Below, in pieces: positions 14,901 through 18,558 of a stretch of DNA of 18,558 nucleotides; positions within the stretch are counted from its first letter, which is position 1, and each line of letters begins with the position of its first letter. The stretch comes from Candidatus Aminicenantota bacterium (GTDB lineage Bacteria; Acidobacteriota; Aminicenantia; Aminicenantales; Aminicenantaceae), in contig JAGLRY010000100.1 in NCBI GenBank assembly GCA_023135995.1, forward strand, positions 1 through 18,558, read 5' to 3'. Both the position numbers and the translations under genes were made by a program. The notes under the pieces are model-generated. The model made no database searches. It worked only from the letters and a program-made list of their open reading frames with translations, and had not been told where the DNA came from.

Positions 14901-15350
14901 GAGGAGCAGGAAGAGGTCAAAAGTGAGATCAACATGAAGCTGGACATGCGCATCCCAGAACGCTATTTGCCGCAGATCAACCTCAGGCTCAACCTGTACA
15001 AGAGAATCTCCTCTGTGGAAAGTCTTGAAGAATTGAACATGATCAAAGAGGAGATACATGACCGATACGGCCCTCTCCCACCCGGTGTGATCAATCTCCT
15101 GCGCTACGGGACAATAAAGTACCTGGCGCAGAGGATCAAGATCCAAGGGATCGACCGCATCGGCCGGAAGATCATCATTAAATTTCTGCCCTCCTCAACG
15201 GCGGATATCGCCAGGATGACAGGGCTGTTCGAGAAATACCCTGGGTCGATCACGCCTCAGGGGATCATGAGCATTAAACTCTCTTCGGATGGAGAAACTC
15301 AGATTTTGCATGAAACGATATCCATCTTGAAGGAGTTAAGCCAAGTGTAA
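11922..15350 (+). CDS. mfd: Transcription-repair coupling factor
   Basis: Mfd removes RNA polymerase stalled at DNA lesions and recruits UvrA for nucleotide excision repair. At 1142 residues it has the standard length and domain order. A UvrB-like N-terminal region contains a degenerate P-loop (SGVVDAAKT, about 30). The CarD-like RNA-polymerase interaction domain is near 479-540 (GDFVVHTDYGIGIFKGL...FVPVEDLNLVQKY). The DEAD-type translocase has Walker A GDVGYGKTE (about 633) and motif II DEEQRFG (about 732), then MTATPIPRTL, the ENGIDIP segment and QLYQLRGRVGRSSRQ. The C-terminal D7 domain has LRLNLYKRISS. ATG 11922 has no good Shine-Dalgarno and sits just after a TATAAT. The gene lies upstream of ppiC and surA-like genes, whose promoter is inside its last codons. 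Confidence 0.97.
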   Translation: MSLKFLAETDEFKRLRDVLDRGEKGIVVSGVVDAAKTLFLATLLSNTQKKVIFIRPSSLSLSNFLEQCRFYLSRFSNDFLLSILPPLSENPYQEVPPSLESVSSRMKFFYDLTYSEPRLIVTNLFGFLKPFPHPERLAFFFTDVEVGQRLGRDSLLAILSRYGYTQEDIINSHGEFSWRGGIVDVFSPWEAFPFRIELSGEEIVSLRTFDPSSQRSKTKIDRLIFPSLREFAGTPDLLEEWTRLARQKEEKPYSKDLREKAERLKKGDVFPSFSFLSLLHREHFCSYQSYLKDYVFVIDNIDDVAKDWEETYSGLQEQYNECSAQGKYALPPEEIYPPTLWDQIKEDAVQLNELVPYNNKQAFHFPFQSVTRFANKIPFFLKYMKKLQKQRERSYVFLANAGVRQKFASLLSQHMIPHVEASDPFTASREGEVSLLIGDLQRGFRYPSERIAYFSEKDIFTEEKVLISRPRVRAFISHFQDLKAGDFVVHTDYGIGIFKGLIKLSIDEKKREFIEIHYRDDDKLFVPVEDLNLVQKYAKLGTSAPVLNKLGTPQWEKIKARTKKAIETMAKELLDLYAKRKALKGYSYSQEGEWLSDFEKTFEFSETEDQLRTIQEIMGDMESQSPMDRLLCGDVGYGKTEVAMRASFKAVMDGKQVVVLCPTTVLASQHHKTFQTRMVLFPVRVENLTRLQTPAKQKKILEEVKNGLVDIVIGTHRLLSKDVEFRDLGLLIVDEEQRFGVGHKEKIKTMRSNIDVLTMTATPIPRTLNLSLSGLRDISLIETAPKDRLAIHTVVTTFSRSLIVSAIKMELGRGGQVYFIHNKIDDIDSIARMIEQWVPQAKVVTIHGQTPSTQLERRMVNFIEQKSNVLVSTTIIENGIDIPLVNTLIVNRADRFGLAQLYQLRGRVGRSSRQAVAYFLVPPFTELTSVAKERLKALQEFSELGSGFRLAAKDLEIRGAGNFLGSEQHGYMEAVGFNYYMNLLEKTINELKGEEQEEVKSEINMKLDMRIPERYLPQINLRLNLYKRISSVESLEELNMIKEEIHDRYGPLPPGVINLLRYGTIKYLAQRIKIQGIDRIGRKIIIKFLPSSTADIARMTGLFEKYPGSITPQGIMSIKLSSDGETQILHETISILKELSQV

Positions 15351-15356
15351 TATAAT
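15327..15356 (+). promoter_or_regulatory. Predicted promoter for the ppiC/surA pair, inside the mfd end
   Basis: TTGAAG (15327-15332), an 18-base spacer and a perfect TATAAT (15351-15356). The start point near 15363 would give a leader of about a dozen bases before ATG 15375. It would uncouple the chaperone genes from mfd. Confidence 0.5.
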
Positions 15357-15374
15357 GAATTGAAATTAAATCAA

Positions 15375-16370
15375 ATGGAGCTTTTGAGATTGAGACATTG
15401 TGTTTGCTGTATCTTGTTTCTGGGGCTTATGTTCGCCTTTGGTGAGGGCTGCAAGAAACAAGCGCCCGGAGAGGGAGAGTTGGCTGATAAAGCGGACGTT
15501 CTTGAAGGAAAGAACAGCCTGATCCTTAAGGTCTCAGATTCTTTTTACTTCAACTCTGATTTTGAAAAATACCTTCTGTCCATCGCGGGGCAGGAATACA
15601 AGGAACTCTCCGTAAGTTCTCTCAGTCGCCTTTTTGATGATTTTATCGATGAGATGATCCTCCTTCAGGCTGCGAGGAACCAGGAGACTTCCTTGACGGT
15701 CGAGGAACAAAAGGAGTATTTGGCCAAGTTGGCGAGGGAATCTTGGTCGAACGGGAAGAAAAGTCCTTTGGATGACGTAGAGTATGAAACCCTGCTGGAA
15801 AAGCTTGTGATCGAAAAGTACTTATCCCAGCAGATCGATAAGATCGATATCACCGATGAAGAAGTCAAGGAGTATTATGAACTCCACAAGCGAGAATTTT
15901 TACGCCCTGAAAGAGTGAGGGTCAGCCAGATCCTTTTAAAAACAGAGGGTAAGGCTGTTGAGATCTTGGAGAGGGTCAAAAGTGCCGACGGTGAAGCCTT
16001 CCGGGAGATCGCTCGTGAAGAGTCGAGTGGAGTGGAGGCATCGAAGGGAGGAGAGATGGGCCTGTTTGAGATGGGTCAGCTTCCCTACGAGATGGAGAAG
16101 GTTGTCTTCTCCCTGAAAGCCGGAGAGATCAGCCCTGTTGTTCAGTCTTCTTATGGGTACCATATATTCAGGCTGGATGAGAAATTGGAGCCGGAATTGG
16201 TTCCTGAGGACAGTGCTTTTTCTGAGATCAAGATTAAAATATTCAACCAGAGGATCCAGCAATTCCTTCGAGATCACATGGAGAGCTTAAAGTCCCAACT
16301 GGAATGGAATTCCTATCCTAGCAATCTTTCCTTCAGCTATCAAAGGATCGGTCATGAAGAGAATGAATAA
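15375..16370 (+). CDS. PpiC-type peptidyl-prolyl isomerase, probable lipoprotein (PrsA/SurA-like)
   Basis: A 331-residue periplasmic folding factor. The N-terminus is a signal segment (LRHCVCCILFLGLMFAFGEGC) with Cys26 as possible lipidation site. The lipobox GEGC is atypical because it lacks the usual Leu at -3. A helical SurA-N-like region follows (about 45-175), then a parvulin rotamase domain (about 177-275): RVRVSQILLKTEGKAVEILERVKSADGEAFREIAREES...GGEMGLFEMGQLPYEMEKVVFSLKAGEISPVVQSSYGYHIFRLDE. Parvulins isomerise Xaa-Pro bonds of exported proteins. The ATG has no clear Shine-Dalgarno; a TTG at 15360 is an alternative that would add five residues. Its stop overlaps the next gene, so the two chaperones are probably co-translated and may act on outer-membrane proteins such as the nearby barrel. 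Confidence 0.9.
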   Translation: MELLRLRHCVCCILFLGLMFAFGEGCKKQAPGEGELADKADVLEGKNSLILKVSDSFYFNSDFEKYLLSIAGQEYKELSVSSLSRLFDDFIDEMILLQAARNQETSLTVEEQKEYLAKLARESWSNGKKSPLDDVEYETLLEKLVIEKYLSQQIDKIDITDEEVKEYYELHKREFLRPERVRVSQILLKTEGKAVEILERVKSADGEAFREIAREESSGVEASKGGEMGLFEMGQLPYEMEKVVFSLKAGEISPVVQSSYGYHIFRLDEKLEPELVPEDSAFSEIKIKIFNQRIQQFLRDHMESLKSQLEWNSYPSNLSFSYQRIGHEENE

Positions 16371-17328
16371 AACAATCGGAATCTTCTTAGTGCTTTTTGC
16401 CGCCGCCGGCCTCCTCGGGCAAAATATTGTCGAGGCGATCGTGGCTGTTATCAACGACGATATCATCACTCTATCCGAATACAAGCAGGAATATACATCC
16501 CGTATGAGGATGCTGAGAGCGCAACTGCAGGGTGAAGAATTGAGCCAGCAGCAGGAGATTTTGAAAGAAAACCTCTTGGAATCCTTAATCACCGATCTTC
16601 TTCTCCTCCAAGAGGCAAGAAAGCTCGGCCTCGATGTCACGGAGCAGGTGAGGATGACTCTTGAGAATGTCAAGAGAGAAAACAACCTGACATCCGATGA
16701 AGAACTCAAAAGAGCTCTCGCCCAACAGGGTATCAGTTATGAGGATTTTATAAAGCAGATGGAACAGAATATGCTGAAGCAGAATATCATTTTTTCGCAA
16801 GTGGGGAGGAAGATTGCCATCGATGATTCTGAGATCGTGAGCTATTACAAGGTTCACCAAGAGGATTTTATCGAGCCGATCGAGTACACCCTCAAGATGA
16901 TCTACATCGCCCAAGAAGGAAAAAGTTCTGAGGAGATCGAATCAAGGAAGGAACAGATCGACCAGAAGCTCGACGCGAATGAAGATTTTGGTCAAGTTGC
17001 AGGGGAGTTTTCCGAAGGCCCAGAAAAAGATTCTCAAGGAGACTTGGGGAGCTTCAAGGAAGGGGAGTTGCAAAAGGATTTGGAACAGTCTGTAGAAGGT
17101 TTAGAGGTGGGAAGTGTGACCCCCTGGCTTAACATGCAGGGTGGGTGGGTCAGACTAAAACTCGCGGAAAAAAAAGACAGACGCCTGAGAGAATTTCAAG
17201 AAGTCCGGAAAGAGATTGAAGGAACGATCTTCGAAGAAAGGCAGCAAGAGGAGTTGGAGAAGTATATGGCAGACATCTGGGCCAAAAGTTATATTAAAAT
17301 TTTAATCGCCAACCCCCCCATAGATTAA
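16354..17328 (+). CDS. surA: SurA-like periplasmic chaperone / peptidyl-prolyl isomerase
   Basis: The product is 324 residues with a cleavable signal peptide (about 1-28, KTIGIFLVLFAAAGLLGQNIVEA). It begins the mature part with the SurA hallmark IVAVINDDIITLSEYKQE (29-46). The SurA N-domain helices (to about 165) are followed by a single parvulin domain (about 175-272): YTLKMIYIAQEGKSSEEIESRKEQI...FGQVAGEFSEGPEKDSQGDLGSFKEGEL...VGSVTPWLNMQGGWVRLKL. E. coli SurA has two parvulin domains; this form has one, as in many non-proteobacterial homologues. It likely escorts outer-membrane proteins through the periplasm. ATG 16354 has AAGGA six bases upstream and overlaps the end of the ppiC gene by 17 bases. 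Orthology to SurA proper is inferred, so the symbol is tentative. Confidence 0.85.
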   Translation: MKRMNKTIGIFLVLFAAAGLLGQNIVEAIVAVINDDIITLSEYKQEYTSRMRMLRAQLQGEELSQQQEILKENLLESLITDLLLLQEARKLGLDVTEQVRMTLENVKRENNLTSDEELKRALAQQGISYEDFIKQMEQNMLKQNIIFSQVGRKIAIDDSEIVSYYKVHQEDFIEPIEYTLKMIYIAQEGKSSEEIESRKEQIDQKLDANEDFGQVAGEFSEGPEKDSQGDLGSFKEGELQKDLEQSVEGLEVGSVTPWLNMQGGWVRLKLAEKKDRRLREFQEVRKEIEGTIFEERQQEELEKYMADIWAKSYIKILIANPPID

Positions 17329-17358
17329 AGTGAATTATCCATCTCCACTTGGAGTATA

Positions 17359-17910
17359 CTAGGGAATACAGACAGCGGCTGCTATGACTGTCGTCCATAG
17401 CCCCTTTTTCCCTTTGGCGTTTTGGGTGATGTTCTGAGTCCTGACGGATAAACTGCTGGAGATGCTGTACAGATTTTTTTCCTCTTCCCAGATCTGTTTG
17501 GTGTCGAAAGTCTTCCCCAGCGTTGTGGCCAACATGTAAGCGGCCAAGTCCGCTGCGTATTCTCCCGCCTCCTCCTCTGTCTGGCCATATGCATGATGCT
17601 CGGAGAGATATCCGTAGTGGTTGCGATCATTGGATGTCGCTAACCCGATCGATGCGGAGATCAACCGGTGTGCCTCGTCCGTGGCGATATCGCTCATCAC
17701 CAGGAAGAGAATCTGGCCGGGATGGAGCAGCTTAAGGCCCTCTTCTCTGGGGATAAGAGAGCATTTCGGGGGGAAAATACTGGTGATCTTGACGAGATTG
17801 TAGGGTGCGATTCCCGCCTCTCTCAAGGCGATCTCAAGGCTTGCCAGTTTTTCTTTGTGCTGACCCATTCCCTTTGTTAAAAAGATCTTGGATGGTACGA
17901 TCGTATTCAT
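17359..17910 (-). CDS. pdaD: Pyruvoyl-dependent arginine decarboxylase
   Basis: Decarboxylates arginine to agmatine, the first step of a polyamine route, using a pyruvoyl cofactor made by self-cleavage of the precursor. The 183 residues match the PvlArgDC family: KIFLTKGMGQHKEKLASLEIALREAGI, then the cleavage region NLVKITSIFPPKC, where Ser44 would become the pyruvoyl group and cleavage falls between Thr43 and Ser44. Later come GQILFLVMSDIATDE, SIGLATSNDRNHYGYLSEHHAYGQ (with the acid-base Glu candidate E104) and EYAADLAAYMLATTLGK. Archaeal enzymes usually have Ser-Ser at this site; Thr-Ser is known for the chlamydial enzyme. ATG 17910 has a weak ribosome-binding site. The gene follows the unknown membrane protein by 62 bases and is convergent with surA. 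Confidence 0.92.
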   Translation of the reverse strand: MNTIVPSKIFLTKGMGQHKEKLASLEIALREAGIAPYNLVKITSIFPPKCSLIPREEGLKLLHPGQILFLVMSDIATDEAHRLISASIGLATSNDRNHYGYLSEHHAYGQTEEEAGEYAADLAAYMLATTLGKTFDTKQIWEEEKNLYSISSSLSVRTQNITQNAKGKKGLWTTVIAAAVCIP

Positions 17911-17972
17911 GCCTTATTCCCGGTCGGATGTCTGAGATATAATCTGAGATGATTGTGCTGGAAGTGGAATCT

Positions 17973-18558
17973 TCAATTCTCCTGTTTTTTCTCTTCTTTT
18001 TTTAGTTCTTTTTCTCCTTCTGTCTTTTTTTTCTCCATCCCCACTGGCTCTGGTTCCACGAAGTCGATCTTTCTGGAGATCTCATATTTTCCCATAGAAA
18101 GAAATTGTGATCCTTTAGATTGGGCAAACAGTCTCACAAAAACAGTCTTCCAGTGAGGATTGTCTTTAAATGTGGCCAGTGTTCTTCCTTCGACACCATA
18201 GTTGCTTTTGAGCGTGATGACATCGCTTTTTTCTCCAGGCGGGACGGGATCATTTCGAATGGCGGCCAAAAAAGCATCCCCCAGGTTTTCGAAATCACCC
18301 ATAAACCGGAAATTGGCGTTGAAATTGATGTACTTGAGGGGTTGATCCGTTACGTTTTTCACTCTGAAAGAAATAGCGGGGACAAGGATCAGCCGAGGGG
18401 GCCATGGTTGATAATATTTATCCGTCCAGAAAGTGTCCACATCCACAACCTCGATAGATGCTTCCAGGTCTTCAGCCGTTATCGTCTTCCACAGGCCGGC
18501 TTTCTGAAGAACAAAAACAAGGATTACGGCCAGAATGATCACCACAAAAAGAACTGTG
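17973..18558 (-). CDS. Membrane-anchored protein of unknown function, 5' end outside window
   Basis: The frame remains open to the right edge, so the true start is probably beyond the window; the GTG at 18545 is only the first internal candidate. The visible part begins with a transmembrane helix (TVLFVVIILAVILVFVLQKAG). A soluble domain of about 130 residues follows, with beta-rich character and a VPAISFRVKNVTDQPLKYI stretch like an immunoglobulin-type or FxLYD-type fold. The tail is extremely Lys/Glu-rich (from about EKKKTEGEKELKKEEKKQ). Topology is probably one N-terminal anchor with the domain outside the membrane. It precedes the arginine decarboxylase on the same strand, but a functional link is not evident. 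I do not recognise the family. Confidence 0.75.
   Translation of the reverse strand, partial: TVLFVVIILAVILVFVLQKAGLWKTITAEDLEASIEVVDVDTFWTDKYYQPWPPRLILVPAISFRVKNVTDQPLKYINFNANFRFMGDFENLGDAFLAAIRNDPVPPGEKSDVITLKSNYGVEGRTLATFKDNPHWKTVFVRLFAQSKGSQFLSMGKYEISRKIDFVEPEPVGMEKKKTEGEKELKKEEKKQEN

Noticed and set aside
17343..17354. CTCC/GGAG hairpin between the convergent surA and arginine decarboxylase genes
   Set aside because: Only a 4-bp stem with no T tract; too weak to call a terminator.

Overview
The window looks like a chromosomal segment from a diderm (Gram-negative type) bacterium of roughly 50% GC. It carries an O-antigen-type exporter, a heptose nucleotidyltransferase, two SurA/PpiC-type periplasmic folding factors and a CBM9/DUF5916 protein with an outer-membrane barrel. 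This gene mix recalls Acidobacteriota or Candidatus Aminicenantes. That placement is inference from gene content; no rRNA or other phylogenetic marker was compared.

Left block (1-7460, + strand): the 3' part of atpA, then atpG, atpD and atpC of the F1-ATPase. The genes are packed with zero to a few bases between them or with stop/start overlaps. They are followed by a TrmN6-like tRNA methyltransferase and by wzm and wzt of a polysaccharide ABC exporter. The chain atpA-to-wzt reads as one transcription unit. A separate promoter then precedes a DUF2061 membrane protein, followed by rfaE2 (heptose-1-phosphate adenylyltransferase).

Middle block (7431-9348): on the - strand there is a complete miniature transcription unit. 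It has a near-consensus sigma-70 promoter, a perfect Shine-Dalgarno, a 20-codon ORF (MKKYAVPRIAHCSEGCRPQS) and an intrinsic terminator that overlaps the end of rfaE2. I consider this the most interesting item in the window. Upstream of it is an exported class I glutamine-amidotransferase (peptidase C26/PuuD type) with its own promoter. The 455-base gap at 8894-9348 holds that promoter and a roughly 170-bp nested inverted-repeat (foldback, MITE/REP-like) element.

Right block (9349-18558): a CBM9/DUF5916 outer-membrane protein (+); a small YSGYK-type protein (-) whose promoter argues for a shorter start than the longest ORF; mfd (+, possibly leaderless); a PpiC lipoprotein and a SurA-like chaperone (+, overlapping). 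Convergent to these lie a pyruvoyl-dependent arginine decarboxylase (-) and a membrane-anchored unknown protein (-) cut by the window edge.

Functionally the window combines energy conversion, envelope biogenesis (LPS core heptose, polysaccharide export, outer-membrane protein folding), transcription-coupled repair and polyamine synthesis. I saw no IS elements, CRISPR arrays, tRNA or rRNA genes.
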